Origin: Jacaranda mimosifolia
Lineage: Eukaryota; Streptophyta; Magnoliopsida; Lamiales; Bignoniaceae
NCBI GenBank assembly: GCA_018894105.1
Contig: CM032117.1
Span: 43,510,501 to 43,574,500 of the forward strand
Direction: 5' to 3'
Length of the DNA: 64,000 bases
Position 1 is the stretch's first letter, and every line of letters begins with the position of its first letter. The notes below the pieces were generated by a model. It saw nothing but the letters and a program-made list of their open reading frames with translations. It searched no databases and was not told where the DNA came from. Position numbers and translations under genes: made by a program. Positions 37,264 through 48,924 of this stretch are shown here, piece after piece.

Positions 37264-37381
37264 AGACAAAGAAAATTAGTGTCGTTTGCAGACAAAGAAA
37301 ATATTACGATTACAAATTTTGGCACGCCCAGTGGGATGATCTCTACCTCTCATCTCTTTCCTTCATCAAAATTGAAGTATC

Positions 37382-38560
37382 ATGGCCGCCAACAAGACTG
37401 CAGCACTGAAAATTACTACCTCAAATTCCTCAAGTACTGGAGCAAAAAAGTGTTGGCATAATCACAAGAAGTATGTCCAAGAAGCCACAATCATCTTCGG
37501 AGGTGGCTCTTTCGCTTGCTGTGGAAAAGATGTTACCGTATTTTATTAATATAAATGAAAATGGTGGAGACTCAAAGGAAGAATCTACATCATCCATTCT
37601 TTGCTCAACAATAAATTCCTCAAACACAACAACGGTGATGGCGACAAGTGCTACAACTTTGGAGGAACAAATTGCAAATTTGACGAAAGCTGTTGAATGA
37701 CTCATGAAGCATGTTCAAGAGCGAGACTTTCAAATTTCCAAATTGGTGAGCAAAGTGGATAATCTTAATGCAAACTACATGGTGGAAAAATAAATTAAGA
37801 CTCAGGACGAAGGCGAAATATCTACAAAGAAACAGTCAGCTGAAAAGACTACAACAAAAGAACTAGAAGTTTGCACTGGATTAATTCCCAGTAGCTCACT
37901 TAAGGAGTTTATCATGGAGACTATCAAAGACAAGCTTAATGGAAGTTCTAAGTCGTCTATGACTTACTCCAGACCATATACTCAAAGGATTGATAACTTG
38001 AATATGCCGATCGGTTACCAACCCCCAAAGTTTCAACAATTTGATGGCAAAGGCAACCCAAAGCAGCACGTGGCTCATTTCATTGAGAGTTCTAATAATG
38101 TTGGGGCATATGGAGATCATTTGGTCAAGAAATTTGTTCGATCATTGAAGGGCAATGCTTTTGATTGGTATGTTGACTTGGAGGTAGGCTCCATTGATAG
38201 TTGGGGGCAACTAGAACAAGAGTTCCTTAATCATTTCTACAGCACTCGAAGGACAGTCAGCATGATTGAACTCACCAACTCTCGCCAATGGAAAGAAGAG
38301 CCAGTTATTGATACATCAATCGCTGGAGAAATTTAAGTCTTAACTGCAAAGATCAATTGTCGGAGGCTTCAACAATTGAGATGTGTATCCAAGGAATGCA
38401 CTTGAGTCTTTACTACATACTTCAAGGAATCAAACCAAAAACCTTTGAAGATTTGGCAACGCGTGCACATAATATTGAAATGAGCATGAATTTTGGTGAA
38501 CAAGAAGATTCAGGTGATGTTTAAGATGATGAAGATGTTAGGGGAAATTAATTTTCATCT
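37382..38560 (+). pseudogene. Family A gag (Retrotrans_gag domain), broken
   Basis: It begins at ATG 37382 (MAANKTAALKITTSNSSS) and shifts frame near 37470. The stretch with MSKKPQSSSEVALSLAVEKM then runs to stops near 37698 and 37790. The capsid core is clear at 37914-38336: PPKFQQFDGKGNPKQHVAHF, VKKFVRSLKGNAFDWYVDL and WGQLEQEFLNHFYSTRRTVS, all hallmarks of plant Ty3/gypsy gag. A further frameshift near 38336 leads into YYILQGIKPKTFEDLATRAH. The protein would form capsids; here at least two frameshifts and two stops disable it. Nothing like a protease follows. Confidence 0.85.
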
Positions 38561-39582
38561 TCAAATTACAAATGCTCCTCGATGTGAGCCTAAACTGTTA
38601 ATAATGCGCCTAGATAAGAGCATAAACTATCTAAAATTTTCAAGTCTCTAAGTCCAAGACTCAAATTTTTAAGTCTCCAAATTAAAGACTCAAGTCTCTA
38701 ATTCTTCAAATTCAAGATCATGTCTTAAGTATTCAAGTCAAGGCTCAAGTTTCGAAGTCTTTAAATTCAAAACTCAACTTTGCAAATCTCTGAATCCACC
38801 ACTCAAGTCTTTAAGTCTTCAAATTCAACACTCAAGTCTCCATATATCCAAATTCAAGAGTCAAGTCTTCAAGTTTCCAAATAAAATACTCAAATCTCCA
38901 AGTCTTCAAGTCCAAAGCTCAAGTCTTCAAATTTCAAAGGCTCTTAGATACGAGCATAAACTATCTGAAAATTTTAAATTAAAGTTTTCCCATGTACTCC
39001 TTGATATGAGCTTAAACTTTCAATAAGGCTCCTAGAAACGAGCATAAACTATCTACATATTCAAAGTCTCCCTATGTGCTCCTTGATATGAGCTTAAACT
39101 TTCAATAAGGCTCCTAGGTACGAGCATAAACTATCTAAATATTCAAACTCTACCCATGTACTCCTTGATAAGATGTCAAACTCAAATAAACTCTTTGACA
39201 TGAGTATAAAATGTCAACCAAACTCAAGTAAACTCCTTGACATGAGTATAAATTATCAATCAAATTCAAATGAACTCCTTGATATGAGTATAAAATGTCT
39301 ATTCAAATTAAATATGCTCCTTGACGCACGAGCCTAAATTGCATGTTACTCCTAGACTGCATGAGTATAAACAGTGTACGACACTCCTTTCAAAATGATA
39401 TTTACTTTGAATTATATTGTGACTTAACCCTTTTATTGGGCACCATAGCTCGAGGAATGCTTGGAAGATGTTCTTGTCTCAAACATATGTGAAAAAAAAA
39501 TTGGGAGAAAAAGAAAAACTTCTCAAATACTTCAAGCCTTGCCTCTTTCATGGATGATTGACAACTCTTTCACCAAGTCTTG
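38560..39582 (+). repeat. Tandem-repeat tail of the family A element
   Basis: First a CT/CAA-rich series of CAAGTCT(C/T)CAAATTCAA-like units (38635-38930). Then longer units of about 80-100 bp with the paired phrases CTCCTTGATATGAGCTTAAA and CTCCTAG(G/A)(T/A)ACGAGCATAAACTATCT, repeated from about 38935 to 39375 with decay. Non-coding. Confidence 0.7.
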
Positions 39583-39595
39583 AAGTGGGGGCATT

Positions 39596-39950
39596 TGTAG
39601 ACATATCAATTTTTGTCCAATTGAGAAGTGACACATGTAAAATAATATATTAAATATTGATTTAAAATTTTCTATTTAAATTTTGGTATATATTAAATTT
39701 AATTCCAAAAGATAAATAGTTAATTTTAATTAATAATTTAGTATTTATTTTATATTCAAATCAAGCATTGACACGTGTCAAAGATGGAGTGTCTAGATCT
39801 ATGGACCAATCAAATTAAAGATATTTGATTTGATATTATCTTTTGATGTTAGATATTATCAAATCAAATATATATGATATTATCTCTTGATATTTGATAT
39901 TATCTTATCAAAGAGATAACTATCAAATAAGTTCAAGTTAATCTAGAAGT
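39596..39950 (+). repeat. Family A 3' LTR, truncated
   Basis: Starts TGTAGACATATC directly after the polypurine tract and follows the solo LTR (25793 on) to the phrase AATCTAGAAGT, then stops at the family B junction. Confidence 0.88.
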
Positions 39951-39959
39951 TCAAAAACG

Positions 39960-41155
39960 TGTTGGTTGTGTTGTGCAAAATAAATAATGCAAACAAATAC
40001 ACAAGTGCACGTGTTGCAACAAGTAATAAAATGATGAGAAGAGTGTCGATCCCACGAGGAACTAAATTATTCGCTGCTAATTATTAATTTACCACACACT
40101 TGTTTTATTCAAACAAAATCAATTAAATAAGAATTAAAACTAAACTAATAAAAATAAGAAAAATGGTACTGATTAAGATTTCTATCAGGATATAGAAGCC
40201 TAGAATTATGATTTCATCAATCAAATAAGTTGATTACATAATTTTCTCCCTATGAAATTAATAACATGTTATTAGTCTTGAGTCTTATGCAATTACGAGG
40301 TTCTTCTGAATTACCCGCAATCAAATCCCTAATTTATTCAATTCATTATATTCCTATGTGAACTAACTAAATTATGAATAAGGTTGTACCACTAAAGTAA
40401 CTCCCTAGGGCAAGCAGGTATATTCTTATCCTACTCACAAATTAATTAGTTCAATTAATCATAAGGTCTTCTATTGTCAATCAATCCCTAAATTTTCTTT
40501 TCCAAGACTCCTCTAGGTTTTAAAGATACACTTGATTGTTGATCAAACAATCAAATAGAAAAAGCACACAATAGAAGAAATAACCTTAAGTGCTATTAAT
40601 TTCATGAAAGAAAATCATGCATCAATTTATTGAAAAGAATCCATCATAATCCTAGAGTAACGAATTAGTTCATGATTGAATTGTCAAACAAAACATGAAT
40701 AAAACGAAACATCGTTTCAAATCCAGAATTAAAAACAAAATCAAAGGAAGAAAAAGAAACTCTATTCCTAGATGAATCTGATCTCCACTTTGTCCTTCTC
40801 TGAATCCCGAATTCTCGTGATATTTATGATATCCAAAATAGAAAAATCCGCCCCCTCCCCAAACTAAATGTCTAAAAGGCATATTTATAACTGATTAAAA
40901 GAGTCTTCTGATTAGAATAGGACTTGATTAAATAAAAAGACTTTTATGCTCATCCTTGATTAGATCATGAGATGTCATTCTGTCAGTATTCCCACCAACT
41001 TGTGTCAATTTGTCCCATTTTATAGCTTTTCCAGTTGTATTCCTGTAATTCCAAATTTTCATTAATTAGCAAGGGAATTATAATTTTTTAAACAAGAAAA
41101 TCATTTGTTAGGTCCTAAACATAATATTAAAATTAATACTAATGTGGACTTAACA
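39960..41155 (-). repeat. Family B 3' LTR (minus)
   Basis: 1196 bp. Its start TGTTAAGTCC is at 41155 and its end at 39960. It has the polypurine tract on one side and family B primer-side sequence on the other, so it touches both kinds of internal end. Confidence 0.9.
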
Positions 41156-42253
41156 AATACCCCCAAACTTAATATGTTGCTTGCCCTCGAGCAACGCAAA
41201 GAAAAGACTCAAAGATACTCAAAGAAAAAAAAAATCAACACAAAAATGCATATACAAAAATATTACTTCTTTTTGCTACTCTCAGAACTACTTCAAGGCT
41301 ATGCTCGTAGTCAACCACAATTGCAATCTAATTTCACTATGCACAAATAAGAAGATACAATGTTCAAATGAATCCCCCGTGTATGTGTGTGCTTTGTCTA
41401 CAAGTAGTTACTGGCAATTCGGATTAATTTACATGCAAGTACAAGACTCTTCTTTAATACTCCATAGGTTTGCTTTTCATCTCTATCTCCACTAATGTAG
41501 AATATAGTCAACAAAGGATCATTTAGGACTTTCACAGCTTGTAATGTAGGCTTGGGTAAAGATAGGAAAAATATGGATAACATTGGCTCAATACCCACAT
41601 CACTTGTTCATCATCACCTCTTAATTCTCTCCGAACAGTACTTCTCAATTTCTTTCTCTCTCTTATTTTTTAGAATTTTTTTTTTCGTGCTCATGCCACT
41701 ATGCATTTTTTTTTTTTTCATGTGGCCTTATCTTTACCTTTTTTTTTTGGAGGAAGAAAATCAAACTCATAGGCATTATACTGTTTGTTCCCATCTTCAT
41801 AAGAAATTCAAATAGATCTAACAGGTAATTATGGAATTTCTTTGGTGGGATCATGTGTTTAGGTTGGCTGTTGAGTTCGTTGACAAATGAAAAGGATATT
41901 TTTAAAATAGGCTCAACAAGGGACCCAAGTGATACAATATCATTTGGGAAGCTTGAAAGGCTCAAACAGGTCAAAAATGGCCTAAGTCATTTCCTTTAAT
42001 TGAGTGTTTTCTAGGATTTCACTTTGATAGGGAATCAAACAAATTCTAGAGTTTAAAGTATTACCTATGTAACTCATGCATAAATGTCCTCTAAATTAAC
42101 CAATAACTAAAAGTGAGAAAGAGAGTGCTCAAAAATGGCGGATGTCATCCTAGCATTGCTTCTACTCAAAATGCACAGTTTCATCATCACACAAGTATAA
42201 TTTTTCACAAAACATAAAATTAAAGGAGTAATATCTTCATTGATTCAAGAAGA

Positions 42254-42685
42254 TTAATTTCTATACATGTAAGACATCGACTCAATTACTCCCTTTGGAT
42301 ATGTGAATGATCTATCTGCCAATTGCAAGGTCACACTTGCGGGTTTGACTTCTCCAAGTCCAAGCTTTTGATAAATGGAGAATGGCATCAAATTTATACT
42401 TGCTCCCAAATCACATAGTGCACGTCCAGAAAAATGAGTTCTAATGGTACATGGAATTGTGAAACTTCCTGGATCTTTAAGTTCTTGTGATAACTTCTTT
42501 TGAATAATTGCACTACATTCCGCTGTTAAAGCTACTAGTTCAAAATCCCCAAAACGCCTTTTCCTGGATAAAATATCCTTCATAAACTTCACATAACTTG
42601 GCATTTGTTCTAAAGCTTCAACAAAAGGAATGTTAATTTGGTGTTTCTTGAAAACTTCCATAAAACGCTGATATTGTTTGTCCAA
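42254..42685 (-). pseudogene. Family B aspartic protease region
   Basis: A 143-codon open stretch with SRKRRFGDFELVALTAECSA, then ALCDLGASINLMPFSIYQKL and LQLADRSFTYPKGVIE. This is the standard gypsy/Athila protease block, in which DLGAS replaces the usual DTGAS/DSGAS catalytic motif, a change common in this group. It would cut the gag-pol polyprotein. It stops just where reverse transcriptase should begin, and that domain is absent. Upstream (42686-43090) frames are broken but carry charged linker text. Confidence 0.82.
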
Positions 42686-43091
42686 TTTCTGTTTCCTAAG
42701 TCTGTGAGGAAAATGAGGAGGTGGTGTAGATGTTCTAGACTCAATCTTATGCTTTAACTCCTCTTCTTTCTCAACTATTGGTGGTGCTTCTGCTTCTTTT
42801 GAGATTTGAGGTGTCTTTTGAATTTCCTGTAACTCTTTTCCATTCCTTAGAGTAACTGCTTTGCAATGTTCTTTTCCTTATCATTTAGGATTTGTCTCAG
42901 TATCGCTTGGCAAAGTTCCTTGCTGTCTCATACTCAATGCATTAGCTAATTTCCCTATTTGTGTTTCCAGTGTTCTGATTGAAGCTGATTGGCTTTGAAT
43001 TGCTGCTTTTATTTTGTCATAAATTGCATAAACATCTCCTCTAATGAGGGCTTCTTTTCTTGAGTTGGTGGCTTTATCTGTTGCTGAAAGC

Positions 43092-44320
43092 CTAGTAGTG
43101 GAAGTTTAGGAGCTGAAGATTGTCCTTGGTTGTTACTCCATGAGAAATTGGGATGTTGTCTCCATCCGGGATTATAAGTATTCTAGTATAGATTATTTGA
43201 TTCATGTTGAAGTTCCTAACAAACTGCACTGATTCCAAGGTATGTTGACACTGATCACTCGAACGTGTATCCCCGCAATTATCGCAAGTAATAAATTGGC
43301 CTTCTACTACTGGAACTTGTTGTCTTAGTTGGGTTATAATACTTGCAAGAGTGTCCATCTTCTTTGTTAAAACTTCTAATTGTGCATTCAAAGATGTAGC
43401 AGCATTTACCTCATAGATTCCTGTAGTTTTCTTTGGTTGAGTTAATCTATTAGTTGACCACTGATAACTATTTGCTGCCATTTCTTCGAATAACTCAAAT
43501 ATTTCCCTAATCTTTTTCCTTATAAGTGTACCTCCTGCAGCAACATCAACTATTCCTCTTGTTTGTACAGTCAATCCATTATAGAATGTTTGTATTTGAA
43601 GCCACTTTTTTAATCCATGATGAGGGCATTTTCTGAGCATCTGCTTATATCTTTCTCATGCCTCATAAAATGTTTCCTGGTCCAATTGGACAAATGATGT
43701 AATTTCATTCCTTAATTTGACTATTCATGATGGTGGGAAAAACTTAGCTAAGAATTTCTTGGCTAAATCCTCCCAAGTGGCAATAGATCCTAATAGCAAA
43801 GATGATAGCCAACTTTTTACTTTGTCCTTTAGTGAAAATGGAAATAGCCTCAATCGAATTGCATCATCAGAAACTCCATTATATTTGAAGGTATCACAAA
43901 TCTCCAAAAAGTTAGCTAAATGAGCATTCGAATCTTCTATTAGAGACCCCCCAAACTGTACTGAACTCTGTATCATCTGAATGATAGTGGGCTTGATCTC
44001 AAAATTATTAGCCTGAACAGATGGTCTAGCAATTCTTGTCTGGAAGCCCTGAATCTGTGGGATAGCATAATCACCCAGATATCCATCGTCTTCTGCTATC
44101 TTTGTAGTATCCTCGTTTGCTTGCTGAAGTGCTTGTCTCCATCTCTGAAAAGTTCTCTCAATTTCTAGATCAAACGGCACTAATTTTGGCTCTTGATTAT
44201 CTGGTTCCTGATTATCCTGTATATAATTATAAGGGTTCTTGAAATAAATAAATAAAAACAAATAAATAAAATAGATTTGAATTAAAACATGGTGCTTAAA
44301 ACTAATATTAGCAACAAAAA
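43092..44320 (-). pseudogene. Family B gag (Athila-like), broken
   Basis: From about 44230 downward: QDNQEPDNQEPKLVPFDLEI, then the capsid core SNAHLANFLEICDTFKYNGV, IRLRLFPFSLKDKVKSWLSS and WEDLAKKFLAKFFPPS. Two stops near 43725 and 43655 interrupt it, the second replacing the Trp of an EAWERYK-type motif. It continues at 43640-43092 with LRKCPHHGLKKWLQIQTFYN and AAGGTLIRKK, and a zinc knuckle CDNCGDTRSSDQC. After NFNMNQ a frameshift or stop ends the match. Family knowledge: capsid and nucleic-acid-binding part of the polyprotein. Confidence 0.87.
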
Positions 44321-44354
44321 AAAATTTAGTTCTACGGCAATAGTGCCAAAAACT

Positions 44355-45562
44355 TGTTGGTTGTGTCGTGCAAAATAAATAATGCAAACAAATACGCAAG
44401 TGCACATGTCGCAACACGTAACAAAATGATGAGAAAAGTGTCGATCCCATGAGGAACTAAATTATCCGCTGCTAATTATTAATTTACTACACACTTGTTT
44501 TATTCAAACAAAATCAATTAAATAAGAATTAAAACTAAACTAATAAAAATAAGAAAAACGGTACTAATTAAGATTTCTATCAGGATATAGAAGTCTATAA
44601 TTATGATTTCATCAATCGAATAAGTTGATTACATAATTTTCTCCCTATGAAATTAATAATATGTTATTAGTCTTGAGTCTTATGCAATTACGAGGTTCTT
44701 CCGAATTACCAGCAATCAAATCCCTAATTTATTCAATTCACTATATTCCTATGTGAATTAACTAAATTATGAATAAGGTTGTACCACTCAACTAACTCCC
44801 TAGGGCAAGCAGGTATATTCCTATCCTACTCACAAATTAATTAGTTCATCAATTTGAACAATTAATCCTAAGGTCTTCTATTGTCAATCAATCCCTAGAT
44901 TTTCTTTTCCAAGACTCCTCTAGGGTTTAAAGAGACACTTGATTGTTGATCAGGCAATCAAATAGAAAAAGCACATAGTAGAAGAAATAACCATAAGTGC
45001 TATTAATTTCATGAAAGAAAATAATGCATCAATTTATTGAAAAGAATCCATCATAATCCTAGAGTAACGAATTAGTTCATGATTGAATTTTCAAACAAAA
45101 CATGAATAAAATGAAACATCGTTTCAAATTCAGAATTAAAAACAAAATCAAAGGAAGAAGAATAAACTCTATTCCTAGATGAATCTGATCTCCACTTTGT
45201 CCTTCTCTGAATCCCAAATTCTCATGATACTTCTGATCTCCAAAATAGAAAAATCCGCCGCCTCCCCAAACTAAATGTCTAAAATGCCTATTTATAGCTG
45301 ATTAAAAGAGTCTTCTGATTAGAATAGGACTTAAATAAATAAAAAGACTTTTATGCCCATCCTTGATTAGATCATGAGGTGTCATTCTGTCAGTATTCCC
45401 ACCAACTTGTGTCAATTTGTCCCCTTTTGTAGCTTTTCCACTTGTATTCTTGTAATTCCAAATTTTCATTAATTAGCAAGGGAATTATAATTTTTTAAAC
45501 AAGAAAATTGTTTGTTAAGTTCTAAACATAATATTAAAATTAATACTAATCTAGACTTAATT
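44355..45562 (-). repeat. Family B 5' LTR (minus)
   Basis: 1208 bp. Its start at 45562 reads AATTAAGTC where the other copies read TGTTAAGTC, so the terminal TG is lost. It adjoins GACCA, the same 5-mer that precedes the plus-strand LTR at 35841. Confidence 0.88.
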
Positions 45563-46619
45563 GACCAATTAAATCAAAAATATTTGATATTATCTCTTGA
45601 TATTGGTATTATTTTTTGATGTTTGATATTGTCAAATCAAAGATCTGATATTATTCCTTAATATTTGATATTATCTCATTTAGAAGATAACTATCAAAGA
45701 TGTTCAAGACTATCTGGGATCTCCCACCAATAAGGGTGTTCGCGGGTCGGGTCGAGTTTGTAGAAAAAATCTTTTCGAACAAATTAAATTTAATTATGTT
45801 GGGTGGGTCGGGTTTCACGGACTTAGATCTCTAAACCCGAACCAAACAAATCCAACTTGGATCGGGTTGGGTAGTCGGGTATACCTCTTTAGTTTTATTT
45901 TTTATATTTTATTATTAATTTTACTTTTTAAAAAATTAGATATTATTTTGATTATATATTACATTTCAAATAATGTAATAATTAAAAATTCAATTTTAAG
46001 TAGGTAAAATATTGAAACTAGTATATATACTATAAGAAAAAAATATTGAAACAAGTGTACTATATGACCATTTTAATATATATATATATATTGTATTTTA
46101 ATTTTTAATCAGTAGTCGGGTCGGGTTAGGTCGGCCTTGCAAAAGTTGAACGCGATTCCAAGCCAATTGTTAATTGGTTTTGATCGGCTTTTACCCAATT
46201 GGACCTAATTACCAGATCCAATCCGAATCAATTAAGTTGGTTTGATTTGGGTAATGAGTTCATTAGGTAAATCGGATCCGACGAACACCCCTACCCACTA
46301 AGCACCTATATAAAGGGGTGATCCCAACTCATTTGATACAACACAAATTCCAGCAAATGAGAGAAATTTTGAAGGAGTCCAGCAATTCTTCCAAGCAAAT
46401 GTAAGGAGATCCATGATGTTGAAGGCGTTCTTCGCGAAGCTCATATATTTTTGGCATTTGATTTGAGATTAAGTATGAAGCCCTCGAATTGGTGTTATTT
46501 TTATTCAAGGAGATCCACAACATTCAAAGCATTCTTTCGCAGAACTTATATATTTTTTGTGTTTGATTCAATATTAAGGTGCAAAACCCTCTAATTGGCA
46601 TTATTTTTCTTCAAATCAA
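45563..46619 (+). repeat. Family A LTR sequence, left arm, part 2
   Basis: Continues the arm interrupted at 35840. It is interrupted by a hAT element (45731-46293), then includes the TATA-like CTATATAAAGGGG and two copies of the about 115-bp repeat block. It ends at the palindrome centre near 46619, short of the LTR 3' end. Confidence 0.82.
45731..46293. mobile_element. Non-autonomous hAT element (TAGGGGTGTTCG type)
   Basis: Left end TAAGGGTGTTCGCGGG, inverted right end TAGGGGTGTTCGTCGG. The flanks CCCACCAA (45723-45730) and CCCACTAA (46294-46301) are an 8-bp duplication with one change. GGGTCGGG/CCCGAACC motifs crowd both ends. 563 bp, no coding capacity. It is nested in the family A arm and the surrounding LTR text rejoins once it is removed. 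Confidence 0.88.
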
Positions 46620-46629
46620 GGGCTTAAAT

Positions 46630-46925
46630 TTGATTTAAAGAAAAATAATGCCAATTCGAGAGTTTTGCACCTTAATCTCGAATCAAATGCCAAAAATATA
46701 TGAGCTTCGAAGAACCCCTTGAACGTCGTGGATCTTCTTGAATTTGCTTGAGAGAATTACTGGACTCCTTTAAAGTTTCTCTCACTTGTTGGAATTTATG
46801 TTGTGTCAAATGAGTTGGGATTACCCCTTTATATGGGTGCTTGGTGGGACATCCCAAATAATATTGAACATCTTTGATAGTTATTTTCTCAATGAGATAA
46901 TGTCAAATATTAATGGATAATAATT
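46630..46925 (-). repeat. Family A LTR sequence, right arm, part 1
   Basis: Mirror image of 46294-46619. It starts TTGATTTAAAGAAAAATAAT right after a spacer of about 10 bp from the left arm and carries one copy of the about 115-bp block. Confidence 0.85.
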
Positions 46926-48746
46926 TAGGGGTGTAAATGAGCCCAGCTGAGCTTAGACAACCGAACTCGAGCTTGGGTTCGTTAGAATAGGCAAAGGCTC
47001 GGGCTCGGCTTGCTAAAGCTCGATAAGGCTCGATTTATATAGGCTTGGATGAGCTTGAGCACGTATAGGCTCGGATGTGCTCCAGCTCATATAAGCCTAG
47101 ATGAGCTCGAGTCCTTTTAGGCTTGAAACAAATAATTAAGGCTATGTTCTTCTACATTTTCCCAAAAAATTTTCAACCTCCAAAAAAATTTCAAAATGGA
47201 GGCACATTCTCCTATCTTTTCCCCCAAAAATTCAAATTTTATACCCAAAAAACCCTACATCCTAAAAATCACACCTACCTCATTTTTTTCACTTTATCTT
47301 TCACATCGCTCATTCATTTATCACTCTCTCATTCCACTCATTCATATATATATACACACACACACAAAATACATACATACATACATATATAAATATTAAA
47401 ATTTTACTAGGTAAAAAAATTCTAAAACTTATGTTTACAAATTTAATTAAACTAATTATTGAAAAAATAAATTAAATTTAATTAAATATTATTTATGTTA
47501 TTACTAATAAATTTACTTATTGCATAACATATTAAATTAATTAAATTTACTTATTAATTAAATAATGTTTTAGTTATATTTAATATTTAATGTATTAACT
47601 AAAATTATATTTATTAATTTAATAAATAACTTAAGATGTTTTAATTTTATAATAAATAAATTAATCTTCTCAAAAAATATTCTTCATTAAATATTAATCT
47701 TCACATTTATTTAAAATTATAATAAAAAATTTGATTATAGGGTGATACTTAAGTAATAATCTATTAAGTCTAATAAATTAATATTGATATGGTTAAAGTA
47801 ATTGTTGAGAGAATTAATTAAATTTAAATAAAATTATTTGATTATTACTAAGTACTTTATTTACTAAATAAAATATTAATTAAATAATTAGTTAAAATAA
47901 TTAAATAAATTACTAAATTAAATAAATTAATTTATTTAAATAACTTATTATTTATATATTAATTATGTTTCATATTTTATGTATAGTTAAATATTATGTT
48001 TATTTATTTAATAAATAACTTAAGATGATGTAATTTTCTATAATATAATATTATTTATTTTTTAATTTGATGAATTTTTATTAAGTCTTATATATATATA
48101 TAAATTATTAAAAAATTATTTATTTTAATAAATAACAAAATTTTATTTATACATAAATTGTAACTAATAAATAGTTAAATAATTATATTTTAGTTAATAG
48201 ACAGTAATTAGTTTATAATTAATGTATAGTAATTAAACTTTTTTATAAGTCGATATTAACATTTATGATATAAGCTAATTTTTTATAATTAAAATATAAT
48301 TATGATTTCATAAATAATTAATATTTATTAATATAACCAAATAATACAACATTTATTAATATTAAATTTATAAAAATATAAATTTCAAAATAAATAACCA
48401 ATTAAATTAATTATGCTCATATTTCAATCATTCCAAATATATATATACACACACATCATTCAACTATAAAAATATATACATATAATACATAAAAATATCA
48501 CTTTCACCCTACAAACCCAACAAAAAAACAACTGATTTGACATTTACAGTAAAATTTGTCTCTCTCCAAAACATAAACAAACAAATAACTCATTCTCAAA
48601 TTATTATTATTATTATTATTAGTATTAGTACTATTACTACTACTACTACATAATATATATAATAAAAAGCTCGTTTAGGCTCACGAGCCTGTCGAGTCGA
48701 ATACTATTGAGCTTGGCTGGGCTTGCTTGGCTGGCGAGCTTGGGCT

Positions 48747-48782
<36 letters not shown>

Positions 48783-48924
48783 ATAATATATATAATAAAA
48801 ACGAGCTGGCGAGCTTGGGCTCAGGTCAGGTCGGCTCATCTCGTTTAAATTCAAGCCGAATTTGAGTTTTCATCGAGCCGAGCCCGAACCGTTCGCGAAT
48901 AGTCTCATTTCATTTACACCCCTA
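46926..48924. mobile_element. Non-autonomous hAT element (TAGGGGTGTAAATGA type), 2 kb
   Basis: Left end TAGGGGTGTAAATGAGCC, inverted right end TAGGGGTGTAAATGAAATGA. Both ends are dense in GGCTCGAGC/AGGCTCGG motifs (46940-47125 and 48668-48895). The 8-bp flanks TAATAATT and GATAATAT match imperfectly; a one-base shift gives a better fit. The core is extremely AT-rich with a (TAC/ACT)n tract, and a block around ACTACTACTACATAATATATATAATAAAAA occurs twice (near 48639 and 48765). No transposase. Confidence 0.78.
48598..48782. repeat. (TTA)n and (ACT)n microsatellites in the hAT core
   Basis: (ATT)n at 48600-48620 passing into (ACT)n at about 48630-48648, and a second, longer (ACT)n at about 48747-48782, each followed by the same CATAATATATATAATAAAAA stretch. 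Confidence 0.85.

Larger units (their letters stand above)
37264..39959 (+). mobile_element. Family A element: gag-only gypsy, LTRs truncated
   Basis: The last bases of a family A LTR end at TTACA (37314). They are followed by a primer-site-like TGGCACGCCCAGTGGGA at 37320, a broken gag, about 1 kb of non-coding tail, a polypurine tract AAGTGGGGGCATT (39583-39595) and the first about 355 bp of a 3' LTR from 39596. No protease, reverse transcriptase or integrase is present, so the internal region (about 2.3 kb) is that of a non-autonomous element. The 3' LTR breaks off near 39950, and the last nine bases before 39960 belong to family B. Confidence 0.82.
39960..45562 (-). mobile_element. Family B gypsy element (Athila-like), gag-protease only
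   Basis: Minus-strand element with 5' LTR 44355-45562, a decayed tRNA-Asp primer site just inside it (TGGCACTATTGCC, about 44331-44346), gag, protease, a non-coding 3' region, a polypurine tract (AAGTTTGGGGGTATT, 41156-41170) and 3' LTR 39960-41155. No reverse transcriptase, RNase H or integrase exists between protease and polypurine tract, so the element is internally deleted or a non-autonomous derivative. Right flank GACCA (45563-45567). The left flank does not show that duplication but nine bases resembling family B leader (TCAAAAACG). Confidence 0.85.
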
